From Ruegeria sp. 6PALISEP08 (GTDB lineage Bacteria; Pseudomonadota; Alphaproteobacteria; Rhodobacterales; Rhodobacteraceae), in the NCBI RefSeq assembly GCF_001238295.1, contig NZ_LGXZ01000005.1, forward strand, positions 124,001 to 188,000: a stretch of DNA of 64,000 nt, read 5' to 3'. A program made the position numbers and the translations under genes. Below, in pieces: positions 7,893 through 16,914 of this stretch (positions are counted from its first letter, which is position 1; the number at the start of each line of letters is the position of its first letter). The notes beneath the pieces are model-generated. The model searched no databases. It worked only from the letters and a program-made list of their open reading frames with translations, and was not told where the DNA came from.

Positions 7893-9209
7893 TTACTCTC
7901 GGAAAGCGCGATTGAAGTAATCCGCCATCGGTTTGACCAGATAAGACAACGGCGTGCGCTCGTCAGTTTTGATCAGCGTCTCTACCGGCATACCGGGCAA
8001 AAGCTCCTGCCCATTGAGGCGTTCCAACTGCCCATCATTCAGGGCAACTTCAGCACGATAGAAGGTTAAACCGGACTGCTCGTCGGTGAACGTGTCCGCC
8101 GAGACATTGTTGACCTGCCCGTCCAACTCGGGTGTTTCGCGCTGATTAAACGCGGGAAAGCGCAGGGCCACCGGCTGACCAACATGCAATTGATCCACAT
8201 TGATCGCATCCACACGTGCGGCAACCAGCAACGGCGTGTCCTGAGGAACGACATACATCATCGGCTCACCCGGCTGCACAACCGACTGCAAGGCGAACAC
8301 CTGACTTCCGTACACGGTGCCACTGACTGGTGAGCGAATGTCCAGGCGAGTCAGGCGTTCGGTCAAAGACAGTCTGCGTTCGGATAGTTCCGCGATCTGT
8401 GCCTGTACATCCCGCAAGGTGGTGATGGCTTCTTCTCTCCGGGTTGCGGTCAGTTCGACGATCTGAATCTCGGTAGACGCGATCTGCCCTTTCAGGCGCG
8501 CAACAGCAGCTTCCAACCGGCCAATCTCACCGGTCAGACTGGCCTCTTCCCGTTGTAAGGCAAGCACCCGGCTGGTTTGCGTCAGACCTCGTTTCAACAG
8601 GCTTTGCTGATCTTCCAGTTCATCCTCAATCAGCTCGACCTGACGACGCAGCGAGACCAACTGGGCCTGAGTGCCTTCGATTTCGCTTTCGATCTGAACC
8701 AACTGTTTGCGCAACTGTTCATCTTGTCTGGTCAGTGTCTCAAGCCGGGCTTCGAACAGGTTCAGCTGGCCCGAAATCAGGTCGGCGTCAATTTCATACT
8801 CAGTCTGAACCTCACTCAACCGTGTGGCCAGTTCAGCGGATGTCAGGCCATCCCTTTCCGCCTCCAGCCGCGCGCGTCGCGCCAGCAGTTCGAAAAGCTG
8901 TGCCTCGACAATCGTCTGTTCGGAGGACAGGAAAGTATCGTCTAGACGCAACAGCATGTCGCCCGATGACACCACATCCCCGTCGCGCACGAAAATCTCG
9001 CCGACCACGCCACCATCGAGATGTTCCACAACCTGGCGATTGCTTTGCACTTCGATCACACCCGAAGACACGATGGCTCCGGCCAAACGCGTTTTGACAG
9101 ACCAGATGCCCAATCCGCCGACCAGAATGACAAGGGCTGCAAACCCGACCAGCGCAGGAATCTTCATGCTCCAGATCTGAGCTGGTTTCTGTGTAGATTT
9201 CTTCGCCAT
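7893..9209 (-). CDS. HlyD-family periplasmic adaptor of a type I secretion system
   Basis: 438 residues: one N-terminal membrane helix (about 15-37), a lipoyl half-motif (SSGVIEVQSNRQVVEHLDGGVV), a long coiled-coil region of about 110-270 rich in L, E, Q and R, and a beta-barrel second lipoyl half (DIRSPVSGTVYG). This is the normal layout of membrane-fusion proteins of the PrtE/HlyD type, which bridge the inner-membrane ABC exporter and an outer-membrane TolC channel. The start overlaps the stop of the ABC gene by one base (TAATG). No TolC gene and no obvious RTX substrate is in the window. Confidence 0.92.
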   Translation of the reverse strand: MAKKSTQKPAQIWSMKIPALVGFAALVILVGGLGIWSVKTRLAGAIVSSGVIEVQSNRQVVEHLDGGVVGEIFVRDGDVVSSGDMLLRLDDTFLSSEQTIVEAQLFELLARRARLEAERDGLTSAELATRLSEVQTEYEIDADLISGQLNLFEARLETLTRQDEQLRKQLVQIESEIEGTQAQLVSLRRQVELIEDELEDQQSLLKRGLTQTSRVLALQREEASLTGEIGRLEAAVARLKGQIASTEIQIVELTATRREEAITTLRDVQAQIAELSERRLSLTERLTRLDIRSPVSGTVYGSQVFALQSVVQPGEPMMYVVPQDTPLLVAARVDAINVDQLHVGQPVALRFPAFNQRETPELDGQVNNVSADTFTDEQSGLTFYRAEVALNDGQLERLNGQELLPGMPVETLIKTDERTPLSYLVKPMADYFNRAFRE

Positions 9210-10957
9210 TATTCACCTACAGGGCTGAGCTTGCGCTTAATCGCGCCTGCGTTCTGGACCATTGCGCCCAGGACTTCGTCCCGGCTGCCGAATCTCACAA
9301 CCTGTCCTTTTTCGACCACGGCCAGATCGTCACATTCCGAGATGGCCTGTGGACGGTGCGTCATGATGATCGTGGATTTGCCCGCTTCCTTCAGACCTCT
9401 TACAGCCGCGTTCAACGCCTCTGTGCCGTCGGCGTCCAAGGCAGAGTTAGGTTCGTCCAATATCAGAAGAACTGGGTTGCCATAGAGGGCGCGGGCCAGA
9501 GCGATCCTCTGTTTCTGACCCCCGGATAGTTGACTGTCATTGCCTTCAAGGAACGTGCCGTAGCCCTTTTCCAGTGACAGGATCAATTCATGAGCGTTGG
9601 CTTTCTTGGCCGCCGCCACAACGGCTTCGGAGTCCGGCTTTTCAGACATACGGGCGATGTTTTCAGCGACGGTTCCGTTGAACAGTGTCACCTGTTGCGG
9701 CAGATAACCTATATGGCTACCCAGATCATTGGGGTCGTACTGATCCAACGTGGCGCCACCCAGCCTGATCTCGCCTGCGGCGGGGCGCCATAGCCCCAGC
9801 AACGCTTTGGCCAATGTCGTCTTTCCCGACCCGCTTTTGCCGATGACGCCCAGTGCTTTGCCGGGCTCGAGCTTCAGGTTTACGCCCCGAAGCGTCGGTG
9901 TCGACGTACCAGGGGGAATCACGGTCAGAGATTTGGCTTCCAATTGCGCTTTGGGCACAGGCAGGCGGATCCGCTCTTCTTCCGGTGGCATCAGGTCGAG
10001 GAACCGGTTCAGCGACACCCAGGCCGTTCTGGCACGTTCAACGAGGCTCCATTGCCCAACGGCTTGTTCGACAGGCGCAAGGGCGCGACCCAAAAGGATT
10101 GAGCCTGCAATCATCGCGCCAGGCGTCATTTCGTTTTGCAAAACCAACCAAGCGCCCAGGGCCAGCATGGCAGATTGAAAAAACAGCCGTAACGACTTGG
10201 TCAGCGACGTAAAGCTACCGGTCCAATCGCTTGCGGCAATGGACTGACGTAAAGCGTCCGAACGCTGGTTCAGCCATCGTTTGGTCACGTCCGCTTGCAT
10301 ACCCTGCGACCGTACAACCTCAGCCGCTTGTCTGGCGTGTTCAGAAAAAGCGTTGGCCCGCGCGCTAGCGGATTGGGCTTCGGCCACTTTTCGGCTGGTC
10401 ATCGCCTGATTAAGTAGCGCAATTGCCACAAGCAGAACCCCACTAGCCACTGCCAACCATCCCAAAAGAGGGTGAAACAGGAAAATCGCGCCTAAGAAGA
10501 CGGGTGTCCATGGTATGTCCATGACGGCCAGCAGAACCGGTGATGAGCACAGGTTTCGGATGGACTCCAGATCACGCAAAGCCGTTGCCGGGGCCGAGCG
10601 GACCTGCGGAACAAGCGAGCGGCGCATCGTGGCCTCAAAAACCCGTTCATCCAGTTGGGACTGAAACCGCGCGCCAAATCGGGCAACGATACGTCCTCGC
10701 GCAAAATCGAGCATGGCCATCAACGCGTAAAGCAGAGCGACCAGCAAGAACAAAGCAGTCAGAGTTTCCACCGCGCGCGAAGCCAGAACCCGGTCATATA
10801 CCTGCAGCATGAACAAGGGACCGGTCAGCATCAGCAGATTGACGAAGATGCTGAACAAGAACGCCAGCGCCAGAAAGGCGATGCCTTGATTCCGCACGTT
10901 GCGCAGTTCGTGACGGGGGGGCGCAGTTAAGCGGTGTTCAGGTTTCACTGTTATCAA
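9209..10957 (-). CDS. Type I secretion ABC transporter, permease/ATPase fusion (PrtD-like)
   Basis: About 582 residues. The membrane domain (about 25-300) has six likely helices. The ATPase domain has Walker A GKSGSGKT at 373-380, the LSGGQKQRIALARAL signature, Walker B LLILDEP and the switch histidine in IIMTHRP. Two such proteins form the energised core that exports a protein with a C-terminal signal, paired with the downstream HlyD adaptor. It lacks the N-terminal peptidase domain of HlyB types, so it is PrtD-like. The start is uncertain: a TTG at 10957 or a GTG at 10948, both after a weak ribosome site. Confidence 0.92.
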   Translation of the reverse strand: MITVKPEHRLTAPPRHELRNVRNQGIAFLALAFLFSIFVNLLMLTGPLFMLQVYDRVLASRAVETLTALFLLVALLYALMAMLDFARGRIVARFGARFQSQLDERVFEATMRRSLVPQVRSAPATALRDLESIRNLCSSPVLLAVMDIPWTPVFLGAIFLFHPLLGWLAVASGVLLVAIALLNQAMTSRKVAEAQSASARANAFSEHARQAAEVVRSQGMQADVTKRWLNQRSDALRQSIAASDWTGSFTSLTKSLRLFFQSAMLALGAWLVLQNEMTPGAMIAGSILLGRALAPVEQAVGQWSLVERARTAWVSLNRFLDLMPPEEERIRLPVPKAQLEAKSLTVIPPGTSTPTLRGVNLKLEPGKALGVIGKSGSGKTTLAKALLGLWRPAAGEIRLGGATLDQYDPNDLGSHIGYLPQQVTLFNGTVAENIARMSEKPDSEAVVAAAKKANAHELILSLEKGYGTFLEGNDSQLSGGQKQRIALARALYGNPVLLILDEPNSALDADGTEALNAAVRGLKEAGKSTIIMTHRPQAISECDDLAVVEKGQVVRFGSRDEVLGAMVQNAGAIKRKLSPVGE

Positions 10958-11156
10958 TCCACATCATTTAGGGAAGCATCGCCGCATTTAGAAAGCTAGT
11001 TCAGCATTGCCAAGTTTGCACACACTATTTTGAGCAAGAAACCGCAAACGCGATACTAAAAAGCGGCGTCATTTAGCCGTTGTTTCATATTTGCGCAAGA
11101 CAGGTCCTCGCGGACGTCGTGGCGCAAATCTCGGATTGACGATGTATTTCGTGTGA

Positions 11157-12191
11157 TCACTCTCGGGACCGTGTCCATCGCAAAATGAGGTTGGCGGCAA
11201 TGGGTGCGCCGATGATGACCAGCACAATCCGTGTCAGATGGTGGGTGATTACAAAGCCCAGATCAGCACCCGATACGATGGCCAGAATCGTCATCTCGGC
11301 CTGACCACCGGGGGCAAAGGCCAGAAATGCTTCGACGGGGTGCCCCAGTCCTAAGCTTGTGACTATGGCGGTGAATGCCGCTGCCAGAATCGCAAGCACG
11401 ACAACATACGAAACACCCGCTGCCACAACGCGGCGCAATTCAGTCCAGGTTACGCCAACAAACTGCACACCAATTCCGCATCCAATGAAGAATTGAGCGG
11501 CCAGCACGGCCTCGCGCGGGGGACGGGAGTGGATGAAATCTCCCAATGAAAGCGCAGCAGTCAGGATCATGGGCCCCAGTATGGACGCGCCGAACAGGCC
11601 AATGCGTTCGCCCCCTTTCCAGCCGACCAGTGCTGCCATCACCATCAGCGCCAATTCATGCATCGGAAGATCGCGGGCGGGCTGACCGATCGGGTTGGTC
11701 AGATTTGCATCATACAACGCCGTCAGGATTATTGGGGCGAGGGTGACGATGATCAGAACGCGTGTTCCATGTATCAGCGACAGAGTGCGCGGGTTGGCGC
11801 CGGCCTCAGTGCCGAAAATGATCATGTCCTGAAGACCGCCGGGCATTGCCGCGTAGAACGCGGTTTTCGCGTCGAAACCCCAAACCTTGCGGAAAAACGG
11901 AACGCCAACCAGTGCGATAAGCAGAATGAAGAAGGGGACCAACAGAATCGATGCGGCCATCTTTGGCAGCTGGGCAAATAGGGCGGGTGTAATCGACGCC
12001 CCCACTGCGACACCCAGTATGGTACGCGCGGCTACCGAAATCTGCCCGAACCCCGCCATCGGGGCATGCGCCAGAGCCGCAATCAGGCATGCGCTCATCG
12101 GGCCGAACAAGAAGGGCAGCGGTAGGTTCAGCGCCCAGAACACCCCCGTGCCCAGAACCGCCAGGCTGAACGTCACGGCCCGTTTGGCCAT
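11157..12191 (-). CDS. AbrB-family integral membrane protein (AbrB duplication domain)
   Basis: About 344 residues and very hydrophobic, with ten or so predicted membrane segments in two similar halves. PGGLQDMIIFGTEAGA in the first half is echoed by PGGQAEMTILAIVSGAD in the second, the duplication typical of this family. Members have been called ammonia monooxygenase regulators or putative transporters; the true function is not established. I prefer the ATG at 12191 (MAKRAVTFSL); a TTG at 12221 is an alternative. It diverges from the GntR regulator and tcuAB, and shares their control region, so a transport role linked to tricarballylate or a related acid is plausible but inferred. Confidence 0.8.
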   Translation of the reverse strand: MAKRAVTFSLAVLGTGVFWALNLPLPFLFGPMSACLIAALAHAPMAGFGQISVAARTILGVAVGASITPALFAQLPKMAASILLVPFFILLIALVGVPFFRKVWGFDAKTAFYAAMPGGLQDMIIFGTEAGANPRTLSLIHGTRVLIIVTLAPIILTALYDANLTNPIGQPARDLPMHELALMVMAALVGWKGGERIGLFGASILGPMILTAALSLGDFIHSRPPREAVLAAQFFIGCGIGVQFVGVTWTELRRVVAAGVSYVVVLAILAAAFTAIVTSLGLGHPVEAFLAFAPGGQAEMTILAIVSGADLGFVITHHLTRIVLVIIGAPIAANLILRWTRSRE

Positions 12192-12240
12192 GAGAGAGGG
12201 TGCGTTCGTGAGGGAAGGCAAGATGCAGGTTCCGACGTCG

Positions 12241-12270
12241 TTGACTCAATATGTATCCAAATGTATGCAA
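12241..12270 (+). promoter_or_regulatory. Probable promoter and tandem operator in front of the GntR gene
   Basis: TTGACT (12241-12246) and TATGCA (12264-12269) are 17 bp apart and look like -35/-10 boxes. ATGTATCCAA (12251-12260) is followed at once by ATGTATGCAA (12261-12270), a 10-bp tandem repeat overlapping the -10 box. Such placement would suit autorepression by the GntR protein and co-control of the divergent AbrB-family gene. Confidence 0.55.
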
Positions 12271-12299
12271 TAGGACGCAAGAGAGCAAGAGAGCCTGTG

Positions 12300-12980
12300 A
12301 TGACAATTCAAGACGCCGCCATACAGCCCGGCCCACAAGGCAATTCTGCGTACCAACGCCTTCTGGACGAGGTTCGCGATGGCACGCTTCTGCCCGGCGA
12401 TCGCCTGCGCGAGATTGAACTGTCCCAGCGGCTGGGTGTCAGCCGGACCCCTGTGCGCGAAGCGATCCGACAGTTGGAAGCGGACGGGCTGGTCACGCAT
12501 GTTCCGCGGCAGGGCGCGACTGTACGCAGTCTGGATTACGCCGAGGTAATGGAGCTGTATGAAATGCGCGCGGTGCTTGAAGGCACTGCGGCCCGGCTGG
12601 CAGCACGTGCGGCGTCAGACATAGAACTGGATGAGTTGGGCATATTGAATGACCGGCTTGCCGAGGCAGGCACTGGTCCCGACGCGGCTCAGATCAACAG
12701 GATTTTTCATGCAACGCTCCTGGATGCCGCCAAAAACCGTTTTTTGGCCAAGTCCATGCTGTCTCTGCAAAAGGCGTTGCTGATCTTAGGGCCTTCGCAA
12801 TTGTTGGACAGCGAGCGATCCGAAGCGGCGGTGGCTGAGCATCGACGCATCATGGTTGCGCTGAAAGCCCGCGATGGTGCTGCGGCTGAAGCGGAAATGC
12901 GCGCGCATATTCAGGCTGCGCAACGGATGCGGATTCGTGCGTTGCAGGAACGCGACCGCTCAATCGACGAAAATCAGTAG
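12300..12980 (+). CDS. GntR-family transcriptional regulator (FadR/FCD subgroup)
   Basis: 226 residues from the ATG at 12300. The N-terminal winged helix (about 15-80) has the signature LLPGDRLREIELSQRLGVSRTPVREAIRQL. The C-terminal all-helical FCD ligand domain has the usual arginine/acid start VMELYEMRAVLEGTAARLAA. FCD domains bind small carboxylates, often with a metal. It directly precedes tcuAB with a 12-bp gap, so it is probably their regulator, analogous in role (not family) to TcuR. Confidence 0.88.
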   Translation: MTIQDAAIQPGPQGNSAYQRLLDEVRDGTLLPGDRLREIELSQRLGVSRTPVREAIRQLEADGLVTHVPRQGATVRSLDYAEVMELYEMRAVLEGTAARLAARAASDIELDELGILNDRLAEAGTGPDAAQINRIFHATLLDAAKNRFLAKSMLSLQKALLILGPSQLLDSERSEAAVAEHRRIMVALKARDGAAAEAEMRAHIQAAQRMRIRALQERDRSIDENQ

Positions 12981-12991
12981 GCAGGCAGAAC

Positions 12992-14386
12992 ATGGCAACC
13001 CAAACGGAAGCTTACGATATTGCTGTGATTGGCGGAGGAAACGCGGCTCTGTGTGCGGCGATGACGGCAGCCGAGGCCGGTGCCCGTGTTTTGATCCTTG
13101 AAACAGCCCCCAAACCCTATCGCGGGGGGAACTCGCGCCACACGCGCAACTTCCGTTGTATGCATCAGGGCCCTTTGGGTCCCTTGGTCGACGCCTACAG
13201 CGAAGATGAATACCTATCGGACCTTTTGAAAGTCACTGATGGCAAAACGGACGAACATCTGGCCCGACTGGCCATACGAACGTCAGAGGAATGCCTGCCG
13301 TGGATGGAAGAGCGCGGGGTTCGCTTTCAACCGTCCCTGTCCGGGACACTTTCTTTGGCACGCACAAATGCCTTCTTTATGGGCGGCGGCAAGTCTCTGG
13401 TGAACGCATTTTACAGGACAGCGGCTGGTCTGGGCGTTGACGTGCTGTATGAGGCCGCAGTGACGCATTTGGAGTTAAAAGGCGATCAAGTTGAATGGGT
13501 GGACTACACCTACGAAGGACGTTCTCATCGCATAGCGCCAAAGTCCGTCATCGTTGCCTCGGGCGGATTTCAGGGGGACACGGACTGGCTTACCCGCGCT
13601 TGGGGGCCTGCGGCGCAGAACTTTCTGATCCGAGGCACGCCGTATAATCGGGGCGTTGTCCTGGCCGATCTTCTTAAACAGGGCGTTGAGAGCATCGGGG
13701 ATCCCACGCAGTGCCACGCCGTGGCCATTGATGGACGCGCGCCGAAATTCGACGGCGGCATCGTCACCCGCCTGGACTGCGTGCCGTTTTCCATCGTCGT
13801 GAACAAAGACGCAGAGCGATTTTATGACGAGGGAGAGGATGTCTGGCCCAAGCGATACGCGATCTGGGGCCGCTTGGTGGCGGCACAGCCGGATCAGGTG
13901 GGCTATGTGATCATTGATGCGACGTCGCTAAACCTGTTCATGCCATCCGTTTTCCCACCGCTCAAGGCGGACACGTTGGAGGAACTGGCAGAGATGATGG
14001 GGCTGCCTGCCGACAAGCTGACCGCGACGGTCAGCGAGTTCAATGCGGCCTGCGGTGACACCACCGGGTTTCATCCAACTGATTTGGACGGGGTCGCAAC
14101 CGCGGGATTGAGCCCGCCCAAGACCAACTGGGCCCGGCCGATTAATGAACCGCCCTTTTACGGTTATTCGCTGCGCACCGGGGTGACCTTCACTTATCTG
14201 GGGTTGAAAGTTGACGACAACGCGCAATGCTCAACATCTGACGGCAAGATTAAAAACCTTTGGGCGGCAGGGGAAACCATGGCCGGGTCCATTCTGGGGC
14301 AGGGTTATCTGGCCGGTTTTGGCATGACCATCGGAACCGTTTTTGGGCGCGTCGCAGGACGTGAGGCCGCTGCTTATGCAAATTGA
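12992..14386 (+). CDS. tcuA: FAD-dependent tricarballylate dehydrogenase TcuA
   Basis: 464 residues of the succinate dehydrogenase/fumarate reductase flavoprotein type. The FAD dinucleotide fold is at the start (VIGGGNAALCAA, Gly14-16) and GGNSRHTRNFRCMH follows near residue 45, as expected for TcuA. The C-terminal FAD-binding end reads LWAAGETMAGSILGQGYLAGFGMTIG. TcuA oxidises tricarballylate to cis-aconitate, passing electrons to TcuB. The gene overlaps tcuB by 11 bp. No tcuC transporter gene is adjacent; the TctABC system or the AbrB-family protein may supply uptake. Confidence 0.92.
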   Translation: MATQTEAYDIAVIGGGNAALCAAMTAAEAGARVLILETAPKPYRGGNSRHTRNFRCMHQGPLGPLVDAYSEDEYLSDLLKVTDGKTDEHLARLAIRTSEECLPWMEERGVRFQPSLSGTLSLARTNAFFMGGGKSLVNAFYRTAAGLGVDVLYEAAVTHLELKGDQVEWVDYTYEGRSHRIAPKSVIVASGGFQGDTDWLTRAWGPAAQNFLIRGTPYNRGVVLADLLKQGVESIGDPTQCHAVAIDGRAPKFDGGIVTRLDCVPFSIVVNKDAERFYDEGEDVWPKRYAIWGRLVAAQPDQVGYVIIDATSLNLFMPSVFPPLKADTLEELAEMMGLPADKLTATVSEFNAACGDTTGFHPTDLDGVATAGLSPPKTNWARPINEPPFYGYSLRTGVTFTYLGLKVDDNAQCSTSDGKIKNLWAAGETMAGSILGQGYLAGFGMTIGTVFGRVAGREAAAYAN

Positions 14387-15443
14387 TCTGATACAGGAAG
14401 CCCGCCGTCAGGCCGAGATCTGCAATGCATGTCGGTATTGCGAAGGCTATTGCTCGGTCTTCCCCTCGCTGCATTCGGAGCGCGCCTTCTCAGATGGTGA
14501 CATCACGCAATTGGCCAATCTCTGCCACAACTGCCGCGGGTGTTATTATGCCTGCCAGTACACGGCACCGCATGAGTTCGATCTGAACCTGCCCAAAGCA
14601 CTGGCCGAGGTTCGGCGGGACAGTTGGGAAAGCTTCGCCTGGCCGCAGCCGTTAGCGCGCCGGTTTCACACCCATGGCGGGGCCATAGCCATGGCGCTAG
14701 TGGTTGGATTTGCCGTGTTGTTTTGGGTAATCCGCGCGATTGGATCCAGCGGAGGAGAAGGTTTCTACGCCGTCCTGTCCCACAATGCGATGGTCGCGAT
14801 TTTTGCGCCCGCTTTCATGTTGCCGCTTTTCAGTATCGCTATTGGCCTCAGGCGCTATTGGAACGCGGTTGGCGGAACGCCCGTTCAGTTGGCAGACCTT
14901 AAGGTGGCTGTTGAACGCGCCGCAACGATGAGGGACTTGGCTGCAGGCCATGGAGAGGGCTGCAATTTTGAGGATGAAGACAGGTTCAGTCAGGCCCGGC
15001 GGCACATCCACCAGGCCATCATGTACGGTTTCCTGTTGTGTTTCGCCTCTACTTCCGTCGCGACCATTCTGCACTATGGCTTTGGTTTGCAAGCACCATA
15101 CGGGTTTTGGTCCCTGCCCAAACTTTTTGGGGTTTCAGGCGGCATTCTGTTGACCGTAGGATGCGGAGCCATGGTTATGCTGAAACAGAAATCGGATCCA
15201 GACCTTGGGGACAAATCCGCCTGGAGTGGAGACATCGGTTTTATATTGCTGCTTGGTTTTGTTGGGCTGAGCGGGCTTGTTCTCTATGCCTTCGGCGCGA
15301 CGCCGTTGATGCCAGCCCTATTGGCCATCCACTTGGGATCTGTTCTGACATTTTTCGTTCTCACACCGTTCACAAAAATGGCGCACGGGTTCTACCGCCT
15401 CGCGGCTCTTGTCAGGGATGCACAACGAAAGCGTGGCCTCTAA
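14376..15443 (+). CDS. tcuB: Tricarballylate utilisation iron-sulfur membrane protein TcuB
   Basis: About 355 residues from the ATG at 14376. Two ferredoxin-like cysteine clusters lie near the N-terminus (C16, C19, C22, C26 and C50, C53, C56, C60), typical for two [4Fe-4S] centres. Several membrane helices follow, first near 105-125, with the rest across the C-terminal two thirds. TcuB reoxidises the flavin of TcuA and feeds electrons to the quinone pool. The start overlaps the tcuA stop, which is strong support for joint expression. An upstream in-frame start at 14343 would extend far into tcuA and is less likely. Confidence 0.92.
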   Translation: MQIDLIQEARRQAEICNACRYCEGYCSVFPSLHSERAFSDGDITQLANLCHNCRGCYYACQYTAPHEFDLNLPKALAEVRRDSWESFAWPQPLARRFHTHGGAIAMALVVGFAVLFWVIRAIGSSGGEGFYAVLSHNAMVAIFAPAFMLPLFSIAIGLRRYWNAVGGTPVQLADLKVAVERAATMRDLAAGHGEGCNFEDEDRFSQARRHIHQAIMYGFLLCFASTSVATILHYGFGLQAPYGFWSLPKLFGVSGGILLTVGCGAMVMLKQKSDPDLGDKSAWSGDIGFILLLGFVGLSGLVLYAFGATPLMPALLAIHLGSVLTFFVLTPFTKMAHGFYRLAALVRDAQRKRGL

Positions 15444-15670
15444 CGGCTGAATTGAAGCTTATAGGGAATCGGATGGTTTTTGAGGCTGTCAGATTACCAA
15501 GAGCATTGGCGAAGGGTAGGGCAAATGCGCGGCTGTCGAATGTCACTTTCAGTTTGAGTATTTCGTGCATTGTATGGCCGCACAACTTTCTATCGCCGCA
15601 ACGAAATCAGGGATTGGACGAGATCTGTCTGCTTCCGGACCGATGAAGGTGGCCAGATGCGCCGCTCCAA

Positions 15671-16371
15671 TCATGGTTTGTCGGTCCTCAGGTTGCGCAA
15701 GACTGCTTGCGTAACAGTCGCCGTATCGGCCGATCCCCCAAGGTCCGGTGGCAGCAACCCTGCGTTCAGAAAGTTGTCCACAGCCCGCTCGATGGCATCA
15801 GCAGCCGCGGGCCGGCCAAAGCTATGCTCGAACATCGTCGCCACCGACAGGATCGCGCCTAGTGCGTTGGCGATCCCCTGCCCGGAAATGTCAGGTGCAC
15901 TGCCATGCGTCGGCTCTTAGAGCCCACCCTTCGCGGGGTGCTCGTCGCACCCGATCTGTTCCACCGTTTCACTCCAGAGCTTTCCGCTCTCCATCACGTT
16001 GGATTTGTCCAGCGACGTCACGTGACCCCGCCGCCCGCGCTGGCCTCAAAGCGTTGTACACGTCCAACTCGATCCGCAGACGGGTCAGCCCATCTGTTTC
16101 TGTGATCGGTCCATCGAACGTGATGTCGTCCCATTCCGGTCCACCCACAGCGCCAACCAATATGGCGTTCGCATCGTGCCTCGGCGACAACCGCATCGGT
16201 GCAGAACGTGCCATGCGCGTCCCATGACGCGCCACCAAGAAGATCCTCCTCAATGTCGACCGCCACATCGAATTGACGGGCAACCTGACGCAACACCTGC
16301 AACCTGCTGTCCACGACCTCGGGGCCAATGTGGTCACCGCCAAGGCCGAGCACCTTGAATGGCCTGTTCAT
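15671..16371 (-). pseudogene. Isopropylmalate/tartrate dehydrogenase-like pseudogene (frameshifted, internally deleted)
   Basis: The N-terminal part starts at an ATG at 16371 and reads LGLGGDHIGPEVV, the family's beta-strand 1. After about 55 codons the frame shifts near 16180-16220 and continues as ANAILVGAVGGPEWDD and LTRLRIELDVYNALRPARA. Coding then disappears and resumes near 15920 with EPTHGSAPDISGQG, the cofactor-binding signature, ending at a TGA at 15671-15673. Only about two thirds of a usual 350-residue enzyme remain. Its start overlaps the stop of the upstream dioxygenase remnant (ATGA), showing the two were once an operon. Confidence 0.8.
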
Positions 16372-16553
16372 CCCGCCATCCTTTGCTGCAGCACCATATG
16401 CACGGCACCTGGATCCAGATCTCGTTGAAGCAGGCGTAGGCTGGAGTGAAAGTCATCCAGATCAACGGAAGGCGTCAGGACTGCGCGTGCAGGTGTTTCC
16501 GCTTTGAACCCGGTCCGCCCATGCAGTCGCCGCTGATTGTCGAACAAGGTCAC
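16368..16553 (-). pseudogene. TauD/TfdA-type dioxygenase remnant (gamma-butyrobetaine hydroxylase-like C-terminus)
   Basis: About 61 codons read as the C-terminal end of a 2-oxoglutarate-dependent dioxygenase. LFDNQRRLHGRTGF carries the HGR element with the distal iron-ligand histidine and the 2-oxoglutarate arginine, and DLDDFHSSLRLLQRDL is the usual end of gamma-butyrobetaine hydroxylase-like proteins. The rest of the gene upstream is not readable. It was once coupled to the dehydrogenase-like remnant downstream. Confidence 0.65.
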
Positions 16554-16914
16554 GCATCTTCGGTTGCGAGGTGGTCGAGGTGTTCAACGCTGCCACTTGC
16601 GAATGGGTCATAGGGTTCACCCGCCATGACTGGCGGGTCGAACAGATTAACCTCAACGTATTGGGGCCCGAGTTCGGCTGAGCGCAATTTCTCCAAGAAC
16701 AACGGCGTTCGCCATGGCACTGTGATTCAGACGGGAGCCAATCAGCCGATGGAAGGCTGAAGAGGTTCCATCTGCTTTTCAATCAGCCAGAACAAATGGC
16801 TCGTTTGCACCAACTGAAACTCAGTGGCTTGAAACACGCTGCTGAGATCGTGGCAGCCAAACTAATAGGTGCAGATCCTAAGAAAGCGGGGCAATTCGCT
16901 TCGCCCCGGTGTTG
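16554..16914. other. Degenerate stretch upstream of the dioxygenase remnant
   Basis: No intact gene. The minus strand probably holds decayed sequence of the missing dioxygenase N-terminus, split over frames with several stops. I see no RNA gene or clear terminator. Confidence 0.5.
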
